Shown here piece by piece: positions 34,677 through 44,463 of a stretch of 64,000 bases of DNA. The DNA comes from Aeromonas bivalvium. Lineage in GTDB: Bacteria; Pseudomonadota; Gammaproteobacteria; Enterobacterales; Aeromonadaceae. The DNA lies in contig NZ_CDBT01000056.1 of assembly GCF_000819765.1 (NCBI RefSeq), forward strand, positions 1 through 64,000. Reading direction: 5' to 3'. The notes below the pieces were generated by a model that was given only the letters and a program-made list of their open reading frames with translations, was not told where the DNA came from and searched no databases. The stretch's first letter is position 1. Each line of letters begins with the position of its first letter. Both the position numbers and the translations under genes were made by a program.

Positions 34677-35531
34677 ATGGGAACTTCATTGCAACGCACT
34701 ATGGCCCTTATCCCCCAAGGCAGTCTGGAAGGTTATGTCCAGGCCGTCAACGCGATCCCCGTGCTCAGCGCGGAAGAGGAGCGTGAGCTGGCGATGCGGT
34801 TGCAGCAGGATGGCGATCTCGAGGCTGCCCGTCAGCTGGTCATGTCGCACCTGCGCTTTGTCGTTCACGTTGCCAAGAGTTATGCCGGCTACGGCCTGCC
34901 CCAGGCTGATCTGGTACAGGAAGGCAATATCGGCCTGATGAAGGCGGTCAAGCGCTTCGACCCCAGTGTGGGGGTGCGTCTGGTCTCCTTCGCCGTGCAC
35001 TGGATCAAGGCCGAAATTCACGAATACGTGCTGCGTAACTGGCGCATGGTCAAGGTGGCGACCACCAAGGCCCAGCGCAAGCTCTTCTTCAACCTGCGCA
35101 AATCCAAGAAACGTCTGGGCTGGTTCAGCCACGACGAGGCCCGTGCCGTGGCCGACGAACTCGGTGTCTCGGTCAGCGATGTGACCGAGATGGAAGCGCG
35201 CATGAGCAATTACGATCAGGCGTTCGATCTGGTGGGTGACGAGGATGACGAAGCCGGCTTCGCCCCCGTCCACTACCTGGAAGACAAGTCGTCCGATCTC
35301 GCCGCCACCATAGAGAACGACAACTGGGACAGCCATGCCACCCGCCGTCTGGGCTCGGCCCTGGCGACCCTGGATGAGCGCAGCCAGCACATCATCCGTG
35401 CCCGCTGGCTGGATGATGACAACAAGACCACGCTGCAGGAGCTGGCCGACAGCTACGGCGTCTCCGCCGAGCGAATTCGCCAGCTTGAGAAAAATGCCCT
35501 CAAGAAGCTGAAAGACGCCATGGTGGCGTGA
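34677..35531 (+). CDS. rpoH: Heat-shock sigma factor RpoH (sigma-32)
   Basis: The 284-aa protein has sigma-70 regions 2 (about 50-120) and 4 (about 225-280). It also has the RpoH box QRKLFFNLR (133-141) that separates RpoH from other sigma factors. It directs RNA polymerase to chaperone and protease promoters and is controlled by DnaK and FtsH. The position downstream of ftsYEX is conserved. An upstream sigma-E-like promoter, an intervening terminator and a proximal promoter suggest layered control. Confidence 0.96.
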   Translation: MGTSLQRTMALIPQGSLEGYVQAVNAIPVLSAEEERELAMRLQQDGDLEAARQLVMSHLRFVVHVAKSYAGYGLPQADLVQEGNIGLMKAVKRFDPSVGVRLVSFAVHWIKAEIHEYVLRNWRMVKVATTKAQRKLFFNLRKSKKRLGWFSHDEARAVADELGVSVSDVTEMEARMSNYDQAFDLVGDEDDEAGFAPVHYLEDKSSDLAATIENDNWDSHATRRLGSALATLDERSQHIIRARWLDDDNKTTLQELADSYGVSAERIRQLEKNALKKLKDAMVA

Positions 35532-35546
35532 TGCTTCATCGACAAG

Positions 35547-35573
35547 ACAGGGCCTGATGGCCCTGTTTTTGTT
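35547..35573 (+). terminator. rpoH terminator
   Basis: ACAGGGCC-TGAT-GGCCCTGT followed by TTTTGTTT. Confidence 0.9.
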
Positions 35574-35655
35574 TCGAGAGCATCTGGTCGGCCTTGCCTT
35601 GGTTACCCTTGTGTATGTTATGTTGCCGCCACTGCCACAGTAGGGAGAGCAGATA

Positions 35656-36315
35656 GTGAAACTGTTGAACGACCTGTTTACCAACAACCGCGAGTGGGCG
35701 GAGCGGATCAAGGCCGAGGACCCGAATTTCTTCGCTACCCTCTCCGCCCAGCAGGCCCCCGAATACCTCTGGATCGGTTGCTCCGACAGCCGGGTACCCG
35801 CCAACCAGCTGATGGGACTGCTGCCGGGAGACGTCTTCGTCCACCGCAACGTCGCCAACCTGGTGGTGCACACCGACTTCAACTGCCTCTCGGTGCTGCA
35901 ATATGCGGTCGAGGTGCTCAAGGTGAAGCACATCATCATCTGCGGTCACTACGGCTGCGGTGGCGTCAAGGCGGCGATGCAGAACCAGGAGCTGGGCCTC
36001 ATCGACAACTGGCTGCGCAACATCAAGGACGTCTACCACAAGTACGGTGAAGAGCTCGAGGCCATCGAGGATGAACACGAGCGGTTCGACTACCTGTGCG
36101 AGCTGAACGTGGCCGAGCAGGTTGCCAACGTCTGCTACACCACCATCATCCAGAACGCCTGGCGCAAGGGTCAGGAGCTGGCGGTGCACGGCTGGATCTA
36201 CGGCATCAAGGATGGTCTGCTGCACGATCTGGATCTCTGCATCAGCGGACCGGATCAGATCCCCGATGTCTATCGCGCCTGGCCGGACAAGCGTCCGCCC
36301 CATCGCCGTCGCTGA
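35656..36315 (+). CDS. can: Beta-class carbonic anhydrase
   Basis: The 219-aa enzyme has the zinc ligands Cys42, Asp44 (CSDSR), His98 and Cys101 (HYGC), at the same numbers as E. coli Can. It interconverts CO2 and bicarbonate in the cytoplasm. The start is a GTG at 35656 behind AGGGAGAG; no ATG fits the family N terminus. Confidence 0.93.
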   Translation: MKLLNDLFTNNREWAERIKAEDPNFFATLSAQQAPEYLWIGCSDSRVPANQLMGLLPGDVFVHRNVANLVVHTDFNCLSVLQYAVEVLKVKHIIICGHYGCGGVKAAMQNQELGLIDNWLRNIKDVYHKYGEELEAIEDEHERFDYLCELNVAEQVANVCYTTIIQNAWRKGQELAVHGWIYGIKDGLLHDLDLCISGPDQIPDVYRAWPDKRPPHRRR

Positions 36316-36326
36316 GGACGCTGCCG

Positions 36327-37031
36327 TTGGCCCCTGCGCTCTATTTGCAGATCAAGCAACACGTGCTCGACGGCATCCGCTCCCGCCACTATGAGGCGGG
36401 AGACAGGATCCCGACCGAGGCCGCCCTGTGCGAGCAGTTTGCCGTGAGCCGGATGACGGTCAACAAGGCCCTGCGCGAACTGGTGGCCGAAGGCTGGCTC
36501 AACCGCACCGCCGGCTCCGGCAGCTTCGTGGCGGACAGGCGCACCGAGTCAACCCTGCTTGCCATTCGCAACATAGCGGACGAGATAGCGGAGCAGGGGG
36601 CCGAGTACAGCGCCCGGGTGATCCGGCTCGAACGTCAGGCCGCCGATGAGAAGGTGGCGGTGCAGCTTGGCCTGCGGGTCGGTGCCCCCATCTTCCACAG
36701 CCTGATCGTCCATCAGGCCGATGGGGAGCCGCTGCAGCTGGAGGAGCGCTTCGTCGATGCCAGGCAGCTGCCCGGCTACGGCGAGCAGGACTTCACCCGC
36801 CAGACCCCGAACCGCTATCTGATGGAGGCGTGTCCCCTCTCCGAGATGGAACACGTGGTCGAGGCCGTGTTGCCGAGCGCCGGTGAGGCGGGCCTGTTGC
36901 AGGTGCGGGTCGATACCCCCTGCCTGCTGCTCCATCGTCGTACCTGGTCCGACGGGGCCCTGGTCTCCTATGCCAGGCTGCTGTCGCCGGGATCCCGCTA
37001 CAAGCTGAGGTCCCAGACCCGCATGTCCTGA
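36327..37031 (+). CDS. hutC: Histidine utilisation repressor HutC (GntR family)
   Basis: The 234-aa protein has a GntR winged helix-turn-helix (about 5-70, with EAALCEQFAVSRMTVNKALREL) and a UTRA/chorismate-lyase-like ligand domain. HutC represses hut genes and is released by urocanate. The start is probably TTG 36327, eight bases after GAGGA; no ATG is available. It is 11 bp after the carbonic anhydrase stop, but its function links it to the hut genes downstream, which carry three HutC-type operators. Confidence 0.88.
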   Translation: MAPALYLQIKQHVLDGIRSRHYEAGDRIPTEAALCEQFAVSRMTVNKALRELVAEGWLNRTAGSGSFVADRRTESTLLAIRNIADEIAEQGAEYSARVIRLERQAADEKVAVQLGLRVGAPIFHSLIVHQADGEPLQLEERFVDARQLPGYGEQDFTRQTPNRYLMEACPLSEMEHVVEAVLPSAGEAGLLQVRVDTPCLLLHRRTWSDGALVSYARLLSPGSRYKLRSQTRMS

Positions 37032-37048
37032 GCCAGGAATCACAGCCC

Positions 37049-37070
37049 AAGGCCCCTCGCGGGCCTTTTT
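37049..37070 (+). terminator. hutC terminator
   Basis: AAGGCCC-CTCGC-GGGCCTT followed by a T-run separates hutC from the YjiH gene. Confidence 0.85.
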
Positions 37071-37170
37071 CGTTTCCCGATTGCGAGATCCCGTCGGGAT
37101 CCGTCATGGTTCCCCATGTTTAATCCTTGTTAATTTTTTGTTTTGTCCTCCCCGGCAATCTGGTGTAGAT

Positions 37171-37182
37171 ATGTATATACAT
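37171..37182. promoter_or_regulatory. HutC-type operator O1
   Basis: ATGTATATACAT, a perfect palindrome containing the HutC core TGTATATACA, sits 59 bp before the YjiH-type gene, placing it in the Hut regulon. Confidence 0.7.
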
Positions 37183-37240
37183 TTGCGGCAACCCTCCCGG
37201 GTGACCGCATGGGTGAGTCAAAAAAACAGGGAGAGACAAG

Positions 37241-38563
37241 ATGGAAAGGGAACAGGTCATGGCGCCCAGCACGGGGGCCGGTGCGGCCTTCAAGCTGATC
37301 CTTACCGCGATCCTGGGGATCGGCAGCTTCTTCGTGCCCTTCGAGTGGGGGGACAAGAGCACCATACTGGTGGATCATCTGGCGAGCCAGCTGGTGGCCC
37401 AGCGCACCCTGGCGGTGAGTCTGGTGATGGGGCTCATCATTTATGGCGCCTGCGCGCCCCTGTGGAACGGCCGCTGGCGAGCCCGTCCCATCGACAGGGT
37501 GCTGACCCTGTTCAAGTTGCTCGGCCTGGGGCTGGCCCTGGTCTATCTGAGCGGTGTCGGGCCTGCCTGGCTGATGGCGCCGGGCAGTCTTCCCTTCCTG
37601 TTCGACAAGCTGGCCATGACGGTGGGCCTGATCGTCCCCATCGGTGCCCTGGCGCTCACCTTCCTGCTGGGATTCGGTCTGCTGGAGCTGATCGGCGTCC
37701 TGATGCAGCCCATCATGCGTCCCCTCTGGCGCACCCCGGGTCACTCGGCCATCGATGCGGTGGCCTCCTTCGTCGGCAGCTACTCGGTGGGCCTGCTCAT
37801 CACCAACCGGGTCTATCTGGCGGGCAAGTACAGCCTGCGCGAAGCCGCCATCATAGCAACCGGCTTCTCCACAGTGTCGGCGGCCTTCATGATCATCGTC
37901 GCCAAGACCCTCGACCTGATGCCTCACTGGAACTTCTACTTCTGGTCGACCCTGGTCATTACCTTCCTGATCACCGCCATCACGGCCCGGATCCCGCCCA
38001 TTTCCCGGCTCGATGATGAGGGGGGCGAGGACGAGCCTCTGCCCGCCGGCATGAATCGCTGGCAGGCGGCCATGGCGGCGGGCCTGAGTCAGTCGCGCCA
38101 GGCACCGGCGATCTGGCGCCAGCTGCTGGACAACCTGCGTGACGGGGTACAGATGGCGGCGGCCGTGGTGCCCTCCATCCTCTCGGTGGGCCTGATGGGG
38201 CTGCTGCTGGCCAACCACACGCCGTTGTTCGACGTCATCGGCTGGATCTTCCTGCCCTTCACCTGGCTGATGGATATGAATGAGCCCATGGTGGCGGCCA
38301 GCTCCCTGGCGGCCGGTCTGGCGGAGATGTTCCTGCCCGCCATCCTGCTCAAGGATGCGGATCTGCTGGTGCGCTTCGTGGCGGCCGTGGTGTCGGTCAG
38401 TTCCGTGCTCTTTCTGTCCGCCTCCATCCCCTGCATCCTGGCCACCCGTATTCCCCTCGGGGTGGGTCAGCTGCTGGTTATCTGGCTGATCCGCACTCTG
38501 CTTGGCCTGCTGCTGGCCGGGGGACTGGGCAAGGTCGCCATCGCCCTGGGTTGGCTTGCCTGA
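37241..38563 (+). CDS. YjiH-family (nucleoside recognition/Gate) membrane protein
   Basis: This 440-aa protein has about 11 transmembrane helices and the Gate/nucleoside-recognition fold of YjiH relatives (for example VASFVGSYSVGLLITNRVYLAGKYS). HutC-type operators lie on both sides and the catabolic genes follow, so transport of histidine or urocanate is likely here. That role is inference. The ATG is set by an AGGGAGAG ribosome binding site. Confidence 0.75.
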   Translation: MEREQVMAPSTGAGAAFKLILTAILGIGSFFVPFEWGDKSTILVDHLASQLVAQRTLAVSLVMGLIIYGACAPLWNGRWRARPIDRVLTLFKLLGLGLALVYLSGVGPAWLMAPGSLPFLFDKLAMTVGLIVPIGALALTFLLGFGLLELIGVLMQPIMRPLWRTPGHSAIDAVASFVGSYSVGLLITNRVYLAGKYSLREAAIIATGFSTVSAAFMIIVAKTLDLMPHWNFYFWSTLVITFLITAITARIPPISRLDDEGGEDEPLPAGMNRWQAAMAAGLSQSRQAPAIWRQLLDNLRDGVQMAAAVVPSILSVGLMGLLLANHTPLFDVIGWIFLPFTWLMDMNEPMVAASSLAAGLAEMFLPAILLKDADLLVRFVAAVVSVSSVLFLSASIPCILATRIPLGVGQLLVIWLIRTLLGLLLAGGLGKVAIALGWLA

Positions 38564-38570
38564 ATTGAAT

Positions 38571-38580
38571 TGTATATACA
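38571..38580. promoter_or_regulatory. HutC-type operator O2
   Basis: TGTATATACA lies 8 bp after the YjiH-type stop and before its terminator, an unusual place for an operator unless it works with O3 (133 bp away) by looping or road-block. Confidence 0.6.
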
Positions 38581-38597
38581 TATAGGCGTGAATATTT

Positions 38598-38620
38598 GCC
38601 CACCGTCAGGTGGGCTTTTT
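38598..38620 (+). terminator. Terminator of the YjiH-type gene
   Basis: GCCCACC-GTCA-GGTGGGC followed by five T. Confidence 0.85.
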
Positions 38621-38703
38621 CATGGCTATACTCAAGTAAATCCAGTGTTGCCAAGATGTGATCTCGCTACTGTATTTTTGGTTCGAGATAGGCTATAACG
38701 TAT

Positions 38704-38713
38704 TGTATATACA
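38704..38713. promoter_or_regulatory. HutC-type operator O3 of hutIGUH
   Basis: TGTATATACA 15 bp before the hutI start, where bound HutC would block the promoter. A TGTGA half-site at about 38657 could be part of a weak CRP site. Confidence 0.7.
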
Positions 38714-38727
38714 TTTGTGGGGGCGAT

Positions 38728-39963
38728 ATGAACAAGGAACTGTTGAACTGCGAGCGGGTCTGGCTCAATGTGCTGCCGGCGACCATGAGGCCGGATCTGG
38801 CCGATTATGGCCTGCTGGAGCCCCACGCCATCGGCGTGCGCGACGGCCTGATCCATGGGCTGGTCCCCATGCATGAGCTCAAGGGCAGTTTCCCCGCCCA
38901 CTGGCAGGACATGAAGGGCAAGCTGGTGACTCCGGGTCTCATCGACTGCCACACCCACCTCGTCTTCGCCGGCAGCCGGGCCGAGGAGTTCGAATTGCGC
39001 CAGAAGGGGGTGCCCTATGCCGAGATCGCCAGGCGCGGTGGCGGCATCCTCTCCACCGTCAAGGCGACTCGGGCCGCGAGCGAAGAAAGTCTCTACGATC
39101 TCGCCCTGCCAAGGGTGAAGGCGCTGATGCGGGAAGGGGTCACCACCCTGGAGATCAAGTCCGGTTACGGCCTCACCCTGGCGGACGAACTCAAGATGCT
39201 GCGGGTCGCCCGTCGCCTCGGCCAGTCCCTGCCCATTCGGGTCAAGACCACACTGCTGGCCGCCCACGCCGTGCCGCCGGAATACAGGGACGATCCCGAC
39301 TCCTGGGTCGAGACCATTTGCCAGGAGATCATTCCGGCCGCCGCCGAGGCGGGACTGGCCGACGCAGTGGATGTGTTCTGCGAGCACATCGGTTTCTCCC
39401 TGGCCCAGACCGAGCAGGTCTACCTGGCCGCGGCCCAGTACGGCCTGCCGGTGAAGGGGCACATGGATCAGCTCTCCAATCTGGGGGGCAGCACCATGGC
39501 CGCCAACTTCGGCGCCCTCTCGGTGGATCACCTCGAGTATCTGGATGGGGACGGCATCCATGCCCTGGCCCATCGCGGCGTGGTCGCCACCCTGCTGCCC
39601 ACTGCCTTCTACTTCCTCAAGGAGACCAGGTTGCCGCCGGTCGAGGCCCTGCGCCGCGCCCATGTGCCCATGGCGGTCTCCTCCGACATCAATCCGGGTA
39701 CGGCTCCGATCGTTTCCCTGCGCATGGCCATGAACATGGCCTGCACCCTGTTTGGCCTGACCCCGCCAGAGGCCCTGGCCGGGGTGACCCGTCACGCCGC
39801 CCGCGCCCTGGGGGAACAGGAGCGGCTGGGACAGCTGCGGGTCGGCATGGCGGCGGATTTCGTGGTGTGGAGCTGTGCCCATCCCGCCGAGCTCAGCTAT
39901 CTGGTCGGTGTCGAGCAGCCGGTCTGCCGCGTGGTCAATGGCGAGGAGACGATCCATGGTTGA
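38728..39963 (+). CDS. hutI: Imidazolonepropionase
   Basis: The 411-aa amidohydrolase has the metal-binding DCHTHLVFAG (about 72-81), GHMDQLSN (about 244-251) and SSDINPGTAP (about 318-327) motifs. It hydrolyses imidazolone propionate to formiminoglutamate, the third step of histidine breakdown. It is the first gene of hutIGUH, behind O3, and its end overlaps hutG. Confidence 0.95.
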   Translation: MNKELLNCERVWLNVLPATMRPDLADYGLLEPHAIGVRDGLIHGLVPMHELKGSFPAHWQDMKGKLVTPGLIDCHTHLVFAGSRAEEFELRQKGVPYAEIARRGGGILSTVKATRAASEESLYDLALPRVKALMREGVTTLEIKSGYGLTLADELKMLRVARRLGQSLPIRVKTTLLAAHAVPPEYRDDPDSWVETICQEIIPAAAEAGLADAVDVFCEHIGFSLAQTEQVYLAAAQYGLPVKGHMDQLSNLGGSTMAANFGALSVDHLEYLDGDGIHALAHRGVVATLLPTAFYFLKETRLPPVEALRRAHVPMAVSSDINPGTAPIVSLRMAMNMACTLFGLTPPEALAGVTRHAARALGEQERLGQLRVGMAADFVVWSCAHPAELSYLVGVEQPVCRVVNGEETIHG

Positions 39964-40879
39964 TATGAGCGTCTGGCAGGGTCGTTGCGATCCGGAAGAT
40001 GGCGAACTCGCCCTGCGCTGGCACGACAAGGTGCAGCCCTGGCAGCCGGGCTCGGCCAAGGGCATCGCCCTGCTGGGCTTTGCCTGTGACGAAGGGGTGC
40101 GTCGCAACAAGGGGCGCGTCGGCGCCGTCGAGGGGCCCCTGCATATCCGCAAGGCCCTGGCCAATACCGCCTGGCATGGTCGCCTCCCTGCCTGGGATGC
40201 GGGGGATGTCCGCTGCCAGGACGGGGATCTGGAATCCGCCCATGAGCGGCTGGCCGAGGGGGTTGCCGCCCTCCTGGCCGATGGCCAGTTCCCCCTGGTG
40301 CTGGGGGGAGGCCATGAGGTGGCCTTCGGCAGCTGGAGCGGCCTCAATCGTCATCTGGCTGGCCGTGGCCGCATCGGCATCATCAACTTCGATGCGCACC
40401 TGGACCTGCGCCGCAAGGCGCCCCAGGCGAGTTCGGGCACCCCCTTCTTCCAGATTGCCGAGCAGTGCCAGTTGCAGGGCACGGCGTTTCGCTACGCCTG
40501 CCTCGGGGTGGCCGAGACCGCCAACACCCAGGCGTTGTTTGCCCGCGCCGAGGATCTGAATGTGTGGATCGTCAAGGACGAGGAGATGACGGCGCGGGCG
40601 TTGCCGAGCCTGATCCTGGGTCTGGACGCCTTCATGGCGGAGGTGGATCACCTCTACCTCACCATCGATCTCGACGTGCTGCCCGCGGGCCAGATGCCCG
40701 GGGTGAGCGCTCCCGCCGCCCATGGGGTGGCCCTGAGTCTGATAGTACCCCTGATCGCCGAGATCCGTGCCAGCGGCAAGCTGCGCCTTGCCGATCTGGC
40801 TGAATTGAACCCGAGTCTGGATCGGGACGGCATCAGTGCCCGCGTGGCCGCCCGTCTGATCCACCAATTGACCAAGTAA
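39956..40879 (+). CDS. hutG: Formimidoylglutamase
   Basis: The 307-aa ureohydrolase has the manganese ligands of the arginase family: GGGHE (about 119-123), DAHLDLR (about 145-151) and TIDLDVLPA (about 236-244). It converts formiminoglutamate to glutamate and formamide. ATG 39956 lies inside the end of hutI (8-bp overlap) behind GAGGAG. Confidence 0.93.
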   Translation: MVDMSVWQGRCDPEDGELALRWHDKVQPWQPGSAKGIALLGFACDEGVRRNKGRVGAVEGPLHIRKALANTAWHGRLPAWDAGDVRCQDGDLESAHERLAEGVAALLADGQFPLVLGGGHEVAFGSWSGLNRHLAGRGRIGIINFDAHLDLRRKAPQASSGTPFFQIAEQCQLQGTAFRYACLGVAETANTQALFARAEDLNVWIVKDEEMTARALPSLILGLDAFMAEVDHLYLTIDLDVLPAGQMPGVSAPAAHGVALSLIVPLIAEIRASGKLRLADLAELNPSLDRDGISARVAARLIHQLTK

Positions 40880-40915
40880 GCGGGCGAGAGCCCCAGAGCG
40901 CACAAGGAGCGTCAC

Positions 40916-42625
40916 ATGTCCGAGCATCATCAGAAACAGGATCCCCGCCATGACCCGAGCCGGGTCATCCGCGCCCCCCACGGCACCCAGCTGACTGCCA
41001 AGAGCTGGCTCACCGAAGCGCCACTGCGGATGCTGATGAACAACCTGGATCCGGATGTTGCCGAGCATCCCCAGTCCCTGGTGGTGTACGGCGGCATCGG
41101 CCGCGCCGCCCGCAACTGGGCCTGCTATGACAAGATCGTCGAGGTGCTGACCCGTCTCGAGGACGATCAGACCCTGCTGGTGCAATCCGGCAAGCCGGTC
41201 GGGGTGTTCCAGACCCACAAGGACGCGCCGCGGGTGCTCATCGCCAACTCCAACCTGGTGCCCCACTGGGCCAACTGGGAGCACTTCAACGAGCTCGACA
41301 AGAAGGGTTTGATGATGTACGGCCAGATGACCGCCGGCTCCTGGATCTACATAGGTACCCAGGGGATAGTGCAGGGCACCTACGAGACCTTCTTCGCGGT
41401 GGCGAACCAGCACTTCAACGGTGAACCCAAAGGGCGCTGGATCCTGACCGGGGGCCTGGGTGGCATGGGCGGTGCCCAGCCCCTGGCCGCCACCATGGCC
41501 GGTTTCTCCATGATCGCCGTGGAGTGCGACGAGACCCGTATCGATTTTCGTCTGCGTACCCGCTACGTCGACAAGAAGGCCCACAGCCTGGATGAGGCGC
41601 TGGCCATGGTCGAGGAGGCCAAACGCAGCGGCACCGCCGTCTCCGTCGGCCTGCTCGGCAACGCCGCCGACGTCTTCGCCGAGCTGGTGGCTCGCGGCAT
41701 CACGCCGGACGTGGTGACCGACCAGACCTCCGCCCATGACCCGGTGCATGGCTACCTGCCCCAGGGCTGGAGCGTGGCTCAATGGCGCGACCTGCAAAAG
41801 AGCGCACCGGACGAGGTCAACGTGGCGGCTCGCCGCTCCATGGCCCGTCAGGTCGAAGCCATGCTGACCCTGCAATCCCGCGGCGCCGCCACGCTGGATT
41901 ATGGCAACAACATCCGCCAGATGGCGCTGGAGGAGGGGGTCAAGAATGCCTTCGACTTCCCGGGCTTCGTGCCGGCCTACATACGCCCGCTGTTCTGCGA
42001 GGGCATTGGCCCCTTCCGCTGGGTGGCGCTCTCCGGCGACCCGGAAGACATCTACAAGACCGACCAGAAGGTGAAGGAGCTGATCCCGGACGATCCCCAC
42101 CTGCACAACTGGCTCGACATGGCCCGCGAGCGCATCGCCTTCCAGGGCCTGCCGGCGCGGATCTGCTGGGTCGGGGTCAAGGATCGGGTACGCCTGGGCC
42201 TGGCCTTCAACGAGATGGTGAAAAATGGCGAGCTGAAAGCCCCCGTTGTCATCGGCCGTGACCACCTGGATTCGGGCTCGGTGGCGAGCCCGAACCGCGA
42301 GACCGAATCCATGATGGATGGCTCCGACGCCGTCTCCGACTGGCCGCTGCTCAACGCCCTGCTCAACACCGCCGGCGGTGCGACCTGGGTCTCCCTGCAC
42401 CACGGTGGCGGTGTCGGCATGGGCTTCTCCCAGCACTCCGGCGTGGTGATCGTCTGTGACGGTACCGACGATGCCGCCAAGCGGGTCGGCCGCGTGCTGC
42501 GCAACGACCCGGCCACCGGGGTGATGCGTCACGCCGACGCCGGCTACGAGATTGCCATCAACTGTGCCCATGAGGCGAAACTGGATCTGCCGATGATCGA
42601 CGCGACCGGCAAAGGGGTGAAATAA
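40916..42625 (+). CDS. hutU: Urocanate hydratase
   Basis: The 569-aa protein is a complete urocanase with NAD-binding [12 protein letters not shown] (about 180-191) and GVKDRVRLG. The conserved CxGxxP-type Cys region lies around [15 protein letters not shown]. It converts urocanate to imidazolone propionate. It starts 36 bp after hutG behind AAGGAGC. Confidence 0.95.
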   Translation: MSEHHQKQDPRHDPSRVIRAPHGTQLTAKSWLTEAPLRMLMNNLDPDVAEHPQSLVVYGGIGRAARNWACYDKIVEVLTRLEDDQTLLVQSGKPVGVFQTHKDAPRVLIANSNLVPHWANWEHFNELDKKGLMMYGQMTAGSWIYIGTQGIVQGTYETFFAVANQHFNGEPKGRWILTGGLGGMGGAQPLAATMAGFSMIAVECDETRIDFRLRTRYVDKKAHSLDEALAMVEEAKRSGTAVSVGLLGNAADVFAELVARGITPDVVTDQTSAHDPVHGYLPQGWSVAQWRDLQKSAPDEVNVAARRSMARQVEAMLTLQSRGAATLDYGNNIRQMALEEGVKNAFDFPGFVPAYIRPLFCEGIGPFRWVALSGDPEDIYKTDQKVKELIPDDPHLHNWLDMARERIAFQGLPARICWVGVKDRVRLGLAFNEMVKNGELKAPVVIGRDHLDSGSVASPNRETESMMDGSDAVSDWPLLNALLNTAGGATWVSLHHGGGVGMGFSQHSGVVIVCDGTDDAAKRVGRVLRNDPATGVMRHADAGYEIAINCAHEAKLDLPMIDATGKGVK

Positions 42626-42626
42626 G

Positions 42627-44159
42627 ATGTTCGAACTCAATCTGCAACCGGGCAAGCTCTGCCTCGCCACCCTGCGCCGCGTCAGCCGCGAGCCTGTGCA
42701 TGTCAACCTGGATCCGGCCGCTCTGGCGGGGATCCACGCCTCCGCCGCCGTGGTCACCAAGGTGATAGAGCAAAACCGCGTGGTCTACGGCATCAACACC
42801 GGCTTTGGCCTGCTGGCCAACACCCGGATCCCGGTGGAGCAGCTGGACGAGCTGCAACGCTCCATCGTGCTCTCCCATGCCGCCGGCATCGGTGAGTACA
42901 TGGATGACGCCACAGTGCGGCTGATGATGGTGCTCAAGGTCAACTCCCTGGCCCGCGGCTTCTCCGGCATTCGGCTGACGGTGCTCGAGGCCCTGATGCG
43001 CCTCATCAACACCGAAGTCTATCCGGTGGTGCCGAAGAAGGGCTCCGTCGGCGCCTCCGGCGATCTGGCGCCCCTGGCCCACATGAGCTGCCTGCTGATA
43101 GGTGAAGGCAAGGCCCGCCACAAGGGCGAGCTGATCGACGCCGCCACTGCGCTCAAGATTGCGGGCCTGGAGCCTATCGCCCTGGCACCCAAAGAGGGGC
43201 TGGCCCTGCTCAACGGCACCCAGGCGAGCACGGCGTTCGCGCTGGAAGGCTTGTTCCATGCCGAGGATCTGTTCGCTGGTGCCATCACCATCGGTGCCAT
43301 GAGCGTGGAGGCGGCGCTTGGCAGCCGCCGGCCGTTCGATGCCCGCATCCACGAGGTGCGCGGTCAGCGCGGCCAGATCGACGCCGCCGCCTGCTATCGC
43401 CACCTGCTGGTGGATGGCAGCGAGATCGGCATGTCCCACCACAACTGCGAGAAGGTGCAGGATCCTTACTCCTTGCGCTGCCAGCCCCAGGTGATGGGCG
43501 CCTGCCTGACCCAGATCCGTCAGGCCGCCGAGGTATTGGCGAGCGAGGCGAACGCGGTCTCCGACAACCCCTTGGTGTTTGCCGACGACGAGGAGATCCT
43601 CTCCGGCGGCAACTTCCACGCAGAGCCGGTGGCCTTCGCCGCCGACAACCTGGCCCTGGCCATCGCCGAAATCGGGTCGCTGTCCGAGCGGCGCATGGCG
43701 CTGCTCATCGATTCCCGCATGTCCGGCCTGCCCGCCTTCCTGGTGAACAACGGCGGGGTGAATTCGGGCTTCATGATCGCCCAGGTCACCTCGGCGGCAC
43801 TGGCCTCCGAGAACAAGACTCTGGCCCACCCGGCCTCGGTGGACAGCCTGCCCACCTCCGCCAACCAGGAGGACCACGTCTCCATGGCCACCTTCGCCGG
43901 TCGCCGTCTGGCGGACATGGCGGAGAATACCCGCGGCATACTGGCGGTCGAGCTGCTGGCCGCCGCCCAGGGCCTGGACTTCCGCGCGCCCCTGCGCAGC
44001 ACCGAGCTCATCGAGCTGGCCAAGGGCCGCCTGCGGGAAGAGGTCAGCTTCTACGACAAGGACAGGTACTTCTCGCCGGACATCGAGGCTGCCGCCGCCC
44101 TGCTGGGCGCTGCCAGCTACAACGATCTGATCCCGGCCGGGACCCTGCCCAGCCTCTGA
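42627..44159 (+). CDS. hutH: Histidine ammonia-lyase
   Basis: The 510-aa enzyme has the Ala143-Ser144-Gly145 triad in [14 protein letters not shown] that forms the MIO cofactor, and the conserved VYGINTGFG near residue 52. It deaminates histidine to urocanate, the first step of the pathway. It starts one base after the hutU stop region and ends the operon at a strong terminator. Confidence 0.95.
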   Translation: MFELNLQPGKLCLATLRRVSREPVHVNLDPAALAGIHASAAVVTKVIEQNRVVYGINTGFGLLANTRIPVEQLDELQRSIVLSHAAGIGEYMDDATVRLMMVLKVNSLARGFSGIRLTVLEALMRLINTEVYPVVPKKGSVGASGDLAPLAHMSCLLIGEGKARHKGELIDAATALKIAGLEPIALAPKEGLALLNGTQASTAFALEGLFHAEDLFAGAITIGAMSVEAALGSRRPFDARIHEVRGQRGQIDAAACYRHLLVDGSEIGMSHHNCEKVQDPYSLRCQPQVMGACLTQIRQAAEVLASEANAVSDNPLVFADDEEILSGGNFHAEPVAFAADNLALAIAEIGSLSERRMALLIDSRMSGLPAFLVNNGGVNSGFMIAQVTSAALASENKTLAHPASVDSLPTSANQEDHVSMATFAGRRLADMAENTRGILAVELLAAAQGLDFRAPLRSTELIELAKGRLREEVSFYDKDRYFSPDIEAAAALLGAASYNDLIPAGTLPSL

Positions 44160-44182
44160 ACCTGAGTCTGAGCAAGCCATAA

Positions 44183-44209
44183 AAAAGACCGCCCATGGGG
44201 CGGTCTTTT
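44183..44209 (+). terminator. hut operon terminator
   Basis: A 12-bp stem (44183-44194 with 44198-44209) with loop ATG, A-rich before and T-rich after, so it can also act for minus-strand chaA. Confidence 0.9.
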
Positions 44210-44289
44210 CATTTCCGTCTCCCGCGCCTCGCGTCGGGGCCATCGGAAGCGGGCAGCGCGGAGTGGCAGCAGGCAGGGGGAGGCGGCTC

Positions 44290-44463
44290 TATCCGTGTTC
44301 AAACATCCGGAACAGATAAACCACGAACAGCACCGGGGTGAGTGCTGGCAGCCTTATCCGTGTTCAAACATCAGGAACAGGTAAACCACAAACAGCACCG
44401 GGGTGAGTGCTGGCGGCCTTATCCGTGTTCAAACATCAGGAACAGGTAAACCACAAACAGCAC
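44290..44463. repeat. 65-bp tandem repeat of the chaA 3' end (2.7 copies)
   Basis: Units start at 44290, 44355 and 44420 with period 65. The third (44420-44463) is the real end of chaA. The other two lie beyond its stop, carry the same last 14 codons and the stop region, and are joined by a spacer of about 21 bp. The outermost copy differs by two synonymous changes and one Leu-to-Arg change. Confidence 0.9.

Noticed and set aside
39935-42760. A 941-aa minus-strand open frame opposite hutG and hutU
   Set aside because: The plus-strand frames are complete enzymes; the antisense frame only reflects codon bias.
44290-44463. Possible CRISPR-like array of three repeats
   Set aside because: The repeats contain the chaA gene end and the spacers are identical, so this is a tandem duplication.
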